37,807 bases of DNA, taken from IMG/VR virus record IMGVR_UViG_3300035015_000002, positions 1 through 37,807 of that record; one strand, given 5' to 3'. The DNA comes from a virus. The stretch's first letter is position 1, and each line of letters opens with the position of its first letter. The notes under the pieces were generated by a model. It did not search any database. It was not told the origin of the DNA and saw only the letters and a program-made list of their open reading frames with translations. Made by a program: the position numbers and the translations under genes. This document shows, in pieces, positions 1 to 6,436 of the stretch.

Positions 1-345
1 CGAGGTTGGCACCGGCGAGGTTGGCACCGGCAAGGTTGGCACCGGCGAGGTAGGCACCGTCGAGGTTGGCACCGGCAAGGTTGGCACCGGCGAGGTTGGC
101 ACCGGCGAGGTAGGCACCGGCAAGGTTGGCACCGGCGAGGTTGGCACCGGCAAGGTTGGCACCGTCGAGGTTGGCACCGGCGAGGTTGGCACCGGCAAGG
201 TTGGCACCGTCGAGGTTGGCACCGGCAAGGTTGGCACCGTCGAGGTTGGCACCGGCGAGGTTGGCACCGGCAAGGTTGGCACCGTCGAGGTTGGCACCGG
301 CGAGGTAGGCACCGGCAAGGTTGGCACCGGCGAGGTTGGCACCGT
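1..345. repeat. Tandem array of 23 15-bp units coding pentapeptides
   Basis: Every unit has the form C[G/A]AGGT[T/A]GGCACCG[G/T] on the plus strand, with variation at three positions only. The array sits inside the leftward pentapeptide-repeat gene and is not intergenic. Units 136-225 are identical to 211-300, so a block of five units (75 bp) appears to have been duplicated in tandem. A degenerate last unit ends at 37680, where the array meets the C-terminal domain on the circle. The first 127 bp recur as 37681-37807 because of circular closure. Confidence 0.97.
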
Positions 346-475
346 CCTTCACGCCCCACTTCACCGCCAAGCCCAACTTAACGCTGGTGGCCGCGTTCTC
401 GTCGCACTCGATCTCGGCTGTGAAGTTCACAAAGCTGCTGAAGCGGTTCATCACGTCGAACTTGATCAGGGCCAT
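1..475 (-). CDS. Pentapeptide-repeat protein, N-terminal part (gene crosses the circle junction)
   Basis: Leftward gene starting at ATG 475 behind a strong Shine-Dalgarno (AGAGGAGG on the minus strand, 481-488). It stays in frame through base 1 and, on the closed circle, on to the stop at 37433, giving about 240 residues. A non-repetitive N-terminus of about 43 residues is followed by 23 perfect 15-bp units (1-345) encoding the pentapeptide [A/D]GA[N/Y]L. Such repeats fold as a right-handed quadrilateral beta-helix. Some family members (Qnr, MfpA) mimic DNA and bind gyrase, but the phage family is not characterised that way, so function is open. It lies 26 bp below the cytosine methyltransferase-like gene in the leftward operon. 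Units are almost identical at DNA level, which suggests recent expansion. The repeat number is the least certain part because the assembly closes inside the array. Confidence 0.9.
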   Translation of the reverse strand, partial: MALIKFDVMNRFSSFVNFTAEIECDENAATSVKLGLAVKWGVKDGANLAGANLAGAYLAGANLDGANLAGANLAGANLDGANLAGANLDGANLAGANLAGANLDGANLAGANLAGANLAGAYLAGANLAGANLAGANLDGAYLAGANLAGANLAGANL

Positions 476-501
476 CCCGGCCTCCTCTGTTGATGGTGGG
501 G

Positions 502-1134
502 TTAGACGGCTTCTGCGATCTGGCTGTTTGCAGCGAAGACGGCACGGGCAAAACCAAGCGGCGTTGCCGAGCGGAAGTCGGCCCGCCCTTCGTGGGGAGG
601 GGCCTTGTGAATGCGGTCGTCAGGCGACCCAAGGTCTGCCTGCTGGATGTGCGGCATGACAAAGCCGCGCCCTATCCAAAGGCAGGTTTTCTTGGTGTAA
701 TTGTCGCTCGGCTCCAGTCGCGTGAACTGGAACGGGTGGAACGTATGGTCCGGCTTGCGCCAGTAAGATGAGATGGTGCTGACCGGGTTTTCGATCAGGT
801 ACGGCGCTTCAAACCACTCGCACCAGTACGCAGCGCGCTCGAAAAGCTGGACGCTGTGAGCGAGCTTGCCAAGACCCTTGCCGGCGAACCAGCGGGCACC
901 GGAAACGGCGAGGTGATCGCATGGCGGGAAGGCCGCGACGAACGCCACATCAGCCTTTGCGAGCCACTTCGGCGGGTACCAAGTCAGCATGTCCGCACCA
1001 ATCCGTGTGATGCGGCCAGACGTGTGTTCGCCTTCCGGGTGCTGTAGATCGACCAGCACGGCGCGGTAGCCCGCCTCGACCCATGGCTTCACCATGGCGT
1101 CCGTCTTGCTGTAGAGGGCGACGACGACACCCAT
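502..1134 (-). CDS. DNA cytosine methyltransferase-like protein
   Basis: A 210-residue protein related to phage cytosine-5 DNA methylases. It has a PPC motif at about residues 70-72 ([15 protein letters not shown]), where the catalytic cysteine of motif IV is expected, and ENP at about 115-117, the place of motif VI. At 210 residues it is shorter than typical C5 methyltransferases (over 300) and has no obvious target-recognition domain, so it may be a minimal phage enzyme. Expected role: methylation of phage DNA as protection from host restriction. No cognate endonuclease is nearby. ATG 1134 is preferred because it makes a TGATG junction with the upstream small gene; a longer reading frame starts at 1194. 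It belongs to the leftward operon. Confidence 0.72.
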   Translation of the reverse strand: MGVVVALYSKTDAMVKPWVEAGYRAVLVDLQHPEGEHTSGRITRIGADMLTWYPPKWLAKADVAFVAAFPPCDHLAVSGARWFAGKGLGKLAHSVQLFERAAYWCEWFEAPYLIENPVSTISSYWRKPDHTFHPFQFTRLEPSDNYTKKTCLWIGRGFVMPHIQQADLGSPDDRIHKAPPHEGRADFRSATPLGFARAVFAANSQIAEAV

Positions 1135-1337
1135 CACACCCGCCCGTAGCCAGCGCGGTTGTCGGTGACTGTGATCTGGCTGCCGTGCACGCACATCTTG
1201 CCGCCATCATCGAACTTGACGATGTGCCACCCAAGGAGCGGGTGGGATGCCTTGGTCGCGCGGGCGATGGTGCCGGTCACGCGACGGTCGCCCATGGCGT
1301 AAGAGCAGGAAACTCGGGTTCCGGTCTTGATGGCCAT
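1134..1337 (-). CDS. Small hypothetical protein, first gene of the leftward operon
   Basis: A 67-residue soluble protein with a strong Shine-Dalgarno (GAGGAGAGAG on the minus strand) before ATG 1337. It is rich in short beta-type segments (TRVSCSYAMGDRRVTGTI, WHIVKFDDGG), compatible with a small SH3- or Tudor-like barrel, but I do not recognise the family. It is the first gene downstream of the proposed pL promoter (start near 1380), and its stop overlaps the start of the methyltransferase-like gene (TGATG). Being first expressed after derepression, it could be an early takeover or anti-restriction protein; that is position-based inference only. Confidence 0.7.
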   Translation of the reverse strand: MAIKTGTRVSCSYAMGDRRVTGTIARATKASHPLLGWHIVKFDDGGKMCVHGSQITVTDNRAGYGRV

Positions 1338-1386
1338 CTGTCTCTCTCCTCATCACCGCGCCGGGTGGCTGGTGTTTGTGAGGAAA

Positions 1387-1415
1387 GTTATAGTACCGCT
1401 AAAAACAGAACTCAA
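1387..1415 (-). promoter_or_regulatory. Proposed leftward promoter pL
   Basis: On the minus strand TTGAGT (1415-1410) and TATAAC (1392-1387) are separated by exactly 17 bp, giving 4/6 and 5/6 matches to sigma-70 boxes. Transcription would start near 1380, about 43 nt before ATG 1337. The -35 box lies in the middle of three operator-like sites and the -10 box abuts the site nearest the gene, as expected for a repressor-controlled promoter. Confidence 0.6.
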
Positions 1416-1439
1416 GCGAAAAATGCAGTGGTGCTATAA
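1392..1439. promoter_or_regulatory. Left operator triplet (proposed oL)
   Basis: Three copies of a 13-bp motif AGYNNYGCTAWAA lie at 1392-1404 (AGTACCGCTAAAA), 1410-1422 (degenerate, ACTCAAGCGAAAA) and 1427-1439 (AGTGGTGCTATAA). Start-to-start spacing is 18 and 17 bp. The motif core AGY-N3-GCT is an imperfect dyad. The same motif occurs three times beside the start of the repressor gene (2174-2220). The cluster overlaps the proposed pL. Confidence 0.6.
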
Positions 1440-1444
1440 AAATG

Positions 1445-1768
1445 TTAGCGGCAGGGGAATGAGGCTTTCAGCGCATTGAACATCAATACCGCTGACGGTA
1501 GGTGGCGATCCTGCGGTCGGTCGGCCAGATAGTTCATAAACACATCTTTAATCTGCCCAACCGTGGCGCGCGGCGGTAGGCAGATTTCACGGCTATATCC
1601 CAGCCATATTCCATCGGATAGCCCGGCGATCATTCCAACGCAGGTCGTGAACTCAGCCGACCCGGATGGCGACTGGCAAAACGAATACAGCCGGTTCCCG
1701 TCATAGAAATTAGCATAAGACGCGGCGGGTGCCGCAACGAGGAAGGCAAGGAAATACAGCAGCCTCAT
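1445..1768 (-). CDS. Exported Rap1a/Tai-type protein
   Basis: A 107-residue protein with a clear N-terminal signal peptide (hydrophobic residues 3-18, cleavage probably after ASYA). The mature part has the pattern of the Rap1a/Tai immunity-protein family: FYDGNRLYSFC near the start, CVGMIAGLSDGIW in the middle, CLPP followed by a helix, DRHLPSAVLMFNAL and a final FPC. The four cysteines are probably disulfide-bonded in the periplasm. Family founders neutralise type VI secretion amidase effectors, but many relatives, including phage ones, have unknown targets. Its start overlaps the repressor stop (ATGA), so it should be made with the repressor in the lysogen. That makes it a lysogenic-conversion or superinfection-exclusion candidate (inference). 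Confidence 0.75.
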   Translation of the reverse strand: MRLLYFLAFLVAAPAASYANFYDGNRLYSFCQSPSGSAEFTTCVGMIAGLSDGIWLGYSREICLPPRATVGQIKDVFMNYLADRPQDRHLPSAVLMFNALKASFPCR

Positions 1769-2136
1769 CCGCTAGTTCCCGTCCTAAGCATGATCCTGGC
1801 CATCTCCATAACGCGGGTGGCGTCTGCGTCGGAAATCTCATCAGCGAGGGCACGCAGGACGCTCTTAGGCCCGCTTGGCATGGTGGCCTGTAGGTTAGGG
1901 TCTTTCTCTGGTGGCCAAGAGACCAGCGCGCCCGGTGTGGTCTGTAGAGCGTCGGCAAGCGCCTCTAGCATGGGCTGCGTGTAATTGGTGTCGCCGCGCT
2001 CAAGCTGGGAAACCGCGCCAGCCGTCACGTCTATCCGCTCCGCCAGCCGCTCAAGCGTCAGCCCTCGGAACTTCCTCCATTCACGAATGAAGTGGCGGGG
2101 GTGTCCGGTTTTGAAGCGCGCTTTGACCTTGGCCAT
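1765..2136 (-). CDS. XRE-family prophage repressor (CI-like)
   Basis: A 123-residue protein with a helix-turn-helix at about residues 12-70. The core (LTLERLAERIDVTAGAVSQLERGD) is typical of XRE/Cro-CI proteins. The C-terminal 50 residues are short and helical, and no LexA-type peptidase domain is present, so induction cannot be by RecA-stimulated self-cleavage of this protein. It diverges from the Cro-like gene, with three operator-like sites between them. The gene downstream (1445-1768) is translationally coupled. Expected role: maintenance of lysogeny by repressing pL and pR. Confidence 0.85.
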   Translation of the reverse strand: MAKVKARFKTGHPRHFIREWRKFRGLTLERLAERIDVTAGAVSQLERGDTNYTQPMLEALADALQTTPGALVSWPPEKDPNLQATMPSGPKSVLRALADEISDADATRVMEMARIMLRTGTSG

Positions 2137-2173
2137 CCCGTCATTCTGATCCCTGCCCGGATTCGTTCTAGAC

Positions 2174-2220
2174 AGCAGCGCTAAAAAAGCAGTTGCGCTA
2201 TAATTCTAGTGGTGCTAAAA
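2174..2220. promoter_or_regulatory. Right operator triplet and pR region
   Basis: Three copies of AGYNNYGCTAWAA start at 2174, 2191 and 2208, exactly 17 bp apart. They match the cluster at 1392-1439; AGTGGTGCTA is shared exactly by 1427-1436 and 2208-2217. A perfect TATAAT sits at 2199-2204 but has no good -35 box. TTGCGC (2193-2198), 17 bp and TAAAAG (2216-2221) is an alternative pR with the same geometry as pL. Either promoter would be covered by repressor. Confidence 0.62.
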
Positions 2221-2229
2221 GTCTGGGCC

Positions 2230-2427
2230 ATGAACACGATCCAAAACACATTCATCGAACGCGGCGTTGACCGGGCAGACCTGGCAAAGCAGCTCGGCGT
2301 AACGGTCGGCGCGGTCTGGCAGTGGCGGCAAGTTCCCGCTGCCCGCGTCCTTGATGTCGAGCGCATTACCGGCATCAGCCGTCATGAGCTTCGGCCCGAC
2401 GTGTTCGGCAAGTCGGAGGCCGCATGA
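2230..2427 (+). CDS. Cro-like (YdaS-type) helix-turn-helix protein
   Basis: A 65-residue protein whose core (RADLAKQLGVTVGAVWQWRQ) is a Cro/YdaS-type helix-turn-helix with a tryptophan-containing recognition helix. It is the first rightward gene and is divergent from the repressor, the normal place for Cro. The start is set at ATG 2230 because YdaS proteins begin this way; the reading frame extends upstream to a GTG at 2209. No Shine-Dalgarno precedes 2230, so translation may start from a very short leader. Expected role: lytic-side repressor competing at the operator triplets. Confidence 0.8.
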   Translation: MNTIQNTFIERGVDRADLAKQLGVTVGAVWQWRQVPAARVLDVERITGISRHELRPDVFGKSEAA

Positions 2428-2516
2428 CCCGCCTTCTCTTTGAACTCGGATACCTCGGGCTGTCCGTTCTGGCGGTCTGTCTCCTCCTGTGGCTGACCAG
2501 TCGGAGCCCGTCATGA
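2424..2516 (+). CDS. Tiny single-span membrane peptide (30 aa)
   Basis: A 30-codon frame, too short for most gene finders. ATG 2424 overlaps the stop of the Cro-like gene (ATGA) and has a GGAGG five bases upstream. After MTRLLFELGY it is a run of hydrophobic residues (LGLSVLAVCLLLWL) and a short polar end, so one membrane span is predicted. It forms a pair with the next peptide. No family recognised. Confidence 0.55.
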   Translation: MTRLLFELGYLGLSVLAVCLLLWLTSRSPS

Positions 2517-2587
2517 ACGCCGAAGTCGCAGCCGCTTTCTTCTTCGCAATCATCGCAGTCGTCGCCGTTATCGCGAAGACGCTGTGA
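2513..2587 (+). CDS. Tiny single-span membrane peptide (24 aa)
   Basis: A 24-codon frame starting at ATG 2513, overlapping the previous stop (ATGA), with GGAG six bases upstream. After MNAEV almost the whole peptide is hydrophobic (AAAFFFAIIAVVAVIA) and it ends in KTL. The good ribosome-binding site and coupled start argue for translation. Function unknown. Confidence 0.5.
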   Translation: MNAEVAAAFFFAIIAVVAVIAKTL

Positions 2588-2937
2588 TGGCCCATTCAAA
2601 CACGCACACGAGGCTTTCGCCCCTCGGGAGCGCCCGATCTGGAACTTCGAACGACCGGATCAGGGGGTGTGACGGCATCCCCGGCGAGTGCGTGAAGGCT
2701 GGCCGGTGGGAGCCAAGCCAGTTCCGTCGCCTTTTCAACCCGCGCGCTTTCCTCCTTGGGCGCGCAAACTTGGCCGCGAATGGCCTTTTTCTTTCTGTCT
2801 CCCTGCCGCCACAAGCCTGCAAGCACGCGCGGCAAGATGAGACCCAATCTACGCATTCGAATGCCTCCGTTGTGATGAGCAATCATCACCACAGGAGCAA
2901 TCGGAAATGCCCAACAACATGTCGGAGACCATTGTGA
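2587..2937 (+). CDS. Doubtful hypothetical ORF in an otherwise gene-free stretch
   Basis: An open frame of 116 codons whose ATG forms a TGATG junction with the preceding tiny gene. It has no Shine-Dalgarno, is basic and low in predicted structure, resembles nothing I recognise, and runs 31 bp into the next gene, which has a good start. The same stretch holds a 6-bp GCGCGC inverted repeat (2742-2747 with 2760-2765) and a weak GGCC hairpin followed by T5CT3 (2772-2793). These could instead mark an untranslated leader or an attenuator of the early operon. Confidence 0.28.
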   Translation: MAHSNTHTRLSPLGSARSGTSNDRIRGCDGIPGECVKAGRWEPSQFRRLFNPRAFLLGRANLAANGLFLSVSLPPQACKHARQDETQSTHSNASVVMSNHHHRSNRKCPTTCRRPL

Positions 2938-3293
2938 ACGATGTCACGCTCGAAGCGGCGCGGCTCATCCGTCTGTTTGCGCCACCAGCCGAACACCAGA
3001 ACGTCAAGAGCCGCATTGCGACAGCTACCCGGCGTCTTGGGTGGGAAGCAAACCGCGTTCGGGACATCTGGTACTCGGACCAGCGCATTCGAGTTCGCGC
3101 CTCGGAGCTTGAGCAACTGAGGGCCAAGGAACGAAAGAACGAAGAGAAGGCCGCGCGGCATGAATTTGCAGAACTTAGAGACCGGATCGCACGACTTGAA
3201 GCGCTCTTGGTTTCGACAGACCCGGACATGCACAGCGCTCATATTGATGCGCTTCACCCGATGGCTCGCCTTGAAAATCGCACCCTGGATTGA
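2907..3293 (+). CDS. Hypothetical early protein with coiled coil
   Basis: A 128-residue protein with AGGAG nine bases before ATG 2907. Residues 15-55 are helical and include LGWEANRVRDIWYSDQR, which has the look of a DNA-binding helix pair. Residues 60-105 are highly charged with heptad leucines (RASELEQLR, RDRIARLEALL), a probable coiled coil. I do not recognise the family. As the first well-supported gene of the early block before Gp157 and Erf it could be regulatory (inference). Confidence 0.72.
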   Translation: MPNNMSETIVNDVTLEAARLIRLFAPPAEHQNVKSRIATATRRLGWEANRVRDIWYSDQRIRVRASELEQLRAKERKNEEKAARHEFAELRDRIARLEALLVSTDPDMHSAHIDALHPMARLENRTLD

Positions 3294-3302
3294 GGATTGA
3301 CC

Positions 3303-3527
3303 ATGACCGTCGCTGATGAAATCCAATACGGCGTCGATAGCATCCGCAGGGGCCGGAACAGGCTGTTCCTTGCCTATCGCCTTGGCGGGTTCGCATCTGC
3401 CGGAAGCCTCGCAACCGTCACGCTGTCACAGGACATCGAAGACCTGACGGGCCTTCTGGCAGACCTCAAGAAAGCCAGAGCCGCACTGATTGACAACACG
3501 CCTGCCGAGTTTCGGAGGGCGTCATGA
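3303..3527 (+). CDS. Small hypothetical early protein
   Basis: A 74-residue, mostly helical protein. ATG 3303 is preferred (GAGGA upstream) over an in-frame TTG at 3297. The C-terminal half (LSQDIEDLTGLLADLKKARAAL) is amphipathic. Its stop overlaps the start of the Gp157-like gene, so the two are probably translated together. No recognised domain. Confidence 0.68.
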   Translation: MTVADEIQYGVDSIRRGRNRLFLAYRLGGFASAGSLATVTLSQDIEDLTGLLADLKKARAALIDNTPAEFRRAS

Positions 3528-4027
3528 GCCGCACCGACATTGATATTCAGTGGATCGAGCGGGTGATGGCCGGGCTCTTGGCCGAGCATCCCGAGATGGC
3601 CGAGGACGAAATCCTTCGGGCTGACATGCTCGTCGGGTGCACCAACGCGGATGAGATACTCCGCAGGCTGGTCTTCGAACTCATCACCGACATCGCCATG
3701 GCCGAAGGCGTGGCCGAAAGCATCGGTAAGCTCAAGGAGCGCCAAGCCCGTTTTGAGAGGCGCCAGGATGCCATTCGCTCGCTGATGCAGCGTGTGATGG
3801 ACGCAGCGCAGATCGGCAAGATCCAGCTTCCAGAGGCGACCCTTTCCATGCGTCCCGGTGTGGCTCGCGTCGTCATCGCTGACGAGAAAGCGATCCCCGA
3901 ACGCTTCATCGTCACCACCACGTCAATCAGCAAGGCCGCGATCAAGGAAGCCATCAAGGACGGGATCACCATCGAAGGGGCTTACCTCTCGAACGCGCCG
4001 CCGTCGCTCTCAGTGAGGCTGTCATGA
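3524..4027 (+). CDS. Gp157-family phage protein
   Basis: A 167-residue protein matching the siphovirus Gp157 family in layout: a long N-terminal coiled coil (ESIGKLKERQARFERRQ at about 65-85), then a C-terminal region with IPERFI, followed by KAAIKEAIKDG and EGAYL. The family is common next to single-strand annealing proteins in temperate phage recombination modules and is linked in the literature to phage resistance, but its biochemistry is unclear. It is coupled by ATGA to both neighbours, including Erf downstream. Confidence 0.8.
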   Translation: MSRTDIDIQWIERVMAGLLAEHPEMAEDEILRADMLVGCTNADEILRRLVFELITDIAMAEGVAESIGKLKERQARFERRQDAIRSLMQRVMDAAQIGKIQLPEATLSMRPGVARVVIADEKAIPERFIVTTTSISKAAIKEAIKDGITIEGAYLSNAPPSLSVRLS

Positions 4028-4665
4028 TCGAAACATCCGCCAACATTGCCAATCTCGCCAAGGCGCTGAACGCCGCACAGGGCGCGATGACAGGCGTCCA
4101 TAAGGACGGCAAGAACCCGCATTTCAAGTCCCGGTATGCCACGCTTGAGAACGTGATCGACACGGCGCGGCCCGCTCTCAATCAGAACGGGCTTTCGTGG
4201 ACGCAAGCGCCAGGTCCCCTCGTGGACGGCGCAATCACCGTCACGACCATGCTCATGCACGTCTCAGGCGAATGGCTGCGGTCGGACTTCCACATGCCGC
4301 TCGCCAAACGCGATCCGCAGTCCACCGGCTCTGCGATTACCTATGCCCAGCGCTACGCCATGATGGCGATGCTCGGCCTCCCGCCGACCGATGACGACGC
4401 AGAGGAAGCAAGCCGTCCAGTCAAGCAGGAAGCCAGGCAAGCCCCTCGAGGCAAAGACCCGGCTGACGAATATGTCGTTATCGCTCTGGAGGTCATCAAG
4501 CTAGCCACGAGCGCCGACAATCTCAAAGCGTGGTGGGCCGAAGAACAGCCGCACCGCTCCGAACTCGGCATCGAGAAGGGCACGCCGCGCCATCAGGTTC
4601 TATGGGAGGCGCTGTCCGCAATGGGATCGGAGCTTCGCAGGCAATCCATGGAGGAGGCTGACTAA
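4024..4665 (+). CDS. erf: Erf-family single-strand annealing protein
   Basis: A 213-residue protein with the Erf signature: an N-terminal domain (about 1-125) containing HFKSRYATLENVIDTARPAL and GSAITYAQRYAMMAMLGL, then an acidic linker (DDDAEE) and a basic tail. Erf of P22 binds single-stranded DNA as rings and anneals complementary strands, allowing RecA-independent recombination and genome circularisation. ATGA start with the Gp157 gene. The early operon also holds an Snf2-type helicase, a Ref-like nuclease and a resolvase-like nuclease, which together form a recombination module. Confidence 0.88.
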   Translation: MIETSANIANLAKALNAAQGAMTGVHKDGKNPHFKSRYATLENVIDTARPALNQNGLSWTQAPGPLVDGAITVTTMLMHVSGEWLRSDFHMPLAKRDPQSTGSAITYAQRYAMMAMLGLPPTDDDAEEASRPVKQEARQAPRGKDPADEYVVIALEVIKLATSADNLKAWWAEEQPHRSELGIEKGTPRHQVLWEALSAMGSELRRQSMEEAD

Positions 4666-5042
4666 TGCCATCCGAGAAGCGCCCGCTTTGGGTAGACCCG
4701 AAGCACATCACCGACGATCCGCGCACTGGCATGGTCCAGGTGGAAGTGCGCAAGCGCCGATCCACGATCATGAACGGGATGTATTGGGCACAGCTAGGCC
4801 AGATCATCGCCAGCGGTGCCACACGATACCCAACTGCCGAGCATCTGCACGACGCCATCAAAATGGAACTCGGTTACGTCGCGCCGATCTACCGGATGGA
4901 TGGGTCGGTGGAGATCGTCCCCGACAGCACGGCCTTCGACCGGATGGACCAGGCCGCGTTTAACGCCTTTTACACGGCCGCGATGGAGATGGTGCAGATC
5001 CATCTCGGCATCGACGTGTCGCAGATCGTGAGGGCGGCATGA
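4665..5042 (+). CDS. Recombination-module protein, DUF1367/NinB-like C-terminus
   Basis: A 125-residue protein in TAATG contact with erf. Its C-terminal part (YRMDGSVEIVPDSTAFDRMD, then FNAFYTAAMEM) resembles the end of DUF1367/NinB-type proteins found in phage recombination regions. The N-terminal KRRSTIMNGMYWAQL also fits that group (RNPKFHRKFFALL-type pattern). NinB is an annealing-associated protein of lambda-like phages. The match is from memory of the pattern, so the family call is tentative. Confidence 0.6.
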   Translation: MPSEKRPLWVDPKHITDDPRTGMVQVEVRKRRSTIMNGMYWAQLGQIIASGATRYPTAEHLHDAIKMELGYVAPIYRMDGSVEIVPDSTAFDRMDQAAFNAFYTAAMEMVQIHLGIDVSQIVRAA

Positions 5043-6436
5043 CCCTCGATGATTACCGCGCCATCGTCGCCAAGTCGCATTCCTCGTTTGAGCCGTCCGG
5101 GTTTACCGGGGACTTCGATCTACCCTCGGCAATGTTCCCGCATCAGCGCGCATCCGTTGAGTTCGCCTTGCGTGGCGGGTCTAACGCACTGTTTCTCGAT
5201 ACCGGGCTAGGTAAGACGCTATGCGCGCTTGCATGGGGCCAGGAAGTTGTTCAACGGACTAACCGCCCTGTCTTGATGTTGGCACCGCTTGGCGTCACAG
5301 GCCAGCACAAGCGCGAGGCAGACCATTTCGGAATTGACGCCGTCGTTTCGCGCGATGGTGGTCCGCAATCTCCCCGCGTGGTCATTGCCAATTACGAGCG
5401 GCTGCATCTGTTCAACGCAGATGACTTCGCGGGCATCATTCTTGATGAAAGCTCGATCCTTAAGAGCTTCAGCGGGAAGACCACAAAGCGGCTGATTTCC
5501 TCGTTTTCCCGCACGCCATACCGATTGGCTTGCACGGCGACCCCGGCCCCGAACGATCATACCGAGCTAGGCACTCACGCGGATTTCCTTGGCGTCATGT
5601 CGCGTGACCAGATGCTCATGCGATGGTTCCTGCATGACAGCATGGATACCGGAACATGGCGGCTTAAGGGCCATGCCGTCCGTCCCTTCTGGGATTGGGT
5701 CGCGTCGTGGTCGCGGTGCATCTCCAAGCCTTCGGATCTTGGGTTTTCCGATGACGGGTTTTCAATGCCGGAACTGCGGATGCACAAGCATCAGGTTGCG
5801 GCTGACCGTTCAATCGGGAGGGGATCGGAGAAGGACGGGCAGAACCATCTTTTCCGAATGCCCGATACCTCAGCGACATCCATCCATGCTGAAAAGAGGC
5901 TGACCAAAGAGGATCGAGCCGCAAAGGTCGCGGAAATCGTCGGCGCGGAACCGGGCGAGGCTTGGTCGATCTGGGTTGAGACCGATTACGACGCCGAGGC
6001 AGTCCTTGCCGCTGTGCCTGGGGCCGTTGAAGTCCGAGGGTCTATGTCGCCAGAGGAAAAGGAATCGCGCCTATCGGCTTTCTCCGATGGCAGCGTTCGC
6101 ATCCTTGTCACCAAGGCCAGCATCGCGGGCTTTGGGCTGAACTGGCAGCACTGCGCACGCACCGTCTTTGCCGGAATGAGCTTCTCTTACGAGGCGTTCT
6201 ATCAGGCGGTGCGCAGGCATTGGAGGTTCCGTCAAACGCGCCCCGTCGATTGCCATGTGGTCGTTGCCGATACTGAGGCTGCGATCTGGGATGTCGTGTC
6301 CCGCAAGGCAGGCGACCACGCCGCGATGAAACGCGAGATGGCTGCGGCAATGGCCCGCGCCCATCGTTCTGAAATCCGCCTTCGCACCTATCAACCCGAA
6401 CAGAGGACCGCGCTTCCGACGTGGCTGTCTGCATGA
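5039..6436 (+). CDS. SNF2/DEAD-type helicase
   Basis: A 465-residue superfamily-2 ATPase. Walker A is DTGLGKT at residues 54-60, preceded by the Q-like FPHQRASVEFAL. Motif II is LDESSILK at about 135-142 (DES rather than DEAH), and motif III is TATPAPND at 166-173. The C-terminal RecA-like lobe contains EKESRLSAFSDGSVRILVTK, ASIAGFGLNWQ (motif V) and QAVRRHWRFRQ (motif VI). It is of the short phage type, lacking the extra domains of chromatin remodellers. Expected role: ATP-driven DNA translocation or branch processing in replication and recombination. ATGA junctions join it to both neighbours. Confidence 0.88.
   Translation: MTLDDYRAIVAKSHSSFEPSGFTGDFDLPSAMFPHQRASVEFALRGGSNALFLDTGLGKTLCALAWGQEVVQRTNRPVLMLAPLGVTGQHKREADHFGIDAVVSRDGGPQSPRVVIANYERLHLFNADDFAGIILDESSILKSFSGKTTKRLISSFSRTPYRLACTATPAPNDHTELGTHADFLGVMSRDQMLMRWFLHDSMDTGTWRLKGHAVRPFWDWVASWSRCISKPSDLGFSDDGFSMPELRMHKHQVAADRSIGRGSEKDGQNHLFRMPDTSATSIHAEKRLTKEDRAAKVAEIVGAEPGEAWSIWVETDYDAEAVLAAVPGAVEVRGSMSPEEKESRLSAFSDGSVRILVTKASIAGFGLNWQHCARTVFAGMSFSYEAFYQAVRRHWRFRQTRPVDCHVVVADTEAAIWDVVSRKAGDHAAMKREMAAAMARAHRSEIRLRTYQPEQRTALPTWLSA

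Noticed and set aside
1-345. CRISPR-like regular repeats
   Set aside because: Units are 15 bp, contiguous with no spacers, and in frame within a protein gene.
126-659. Plus-strand frames with [13 protein letters not shown]-type repeats
   Set aside because: They are the reverse strand of the pentapeptide array; the minus frame has a strong ribosome-binding site, a known fold and a family-typical C-terminal cap.
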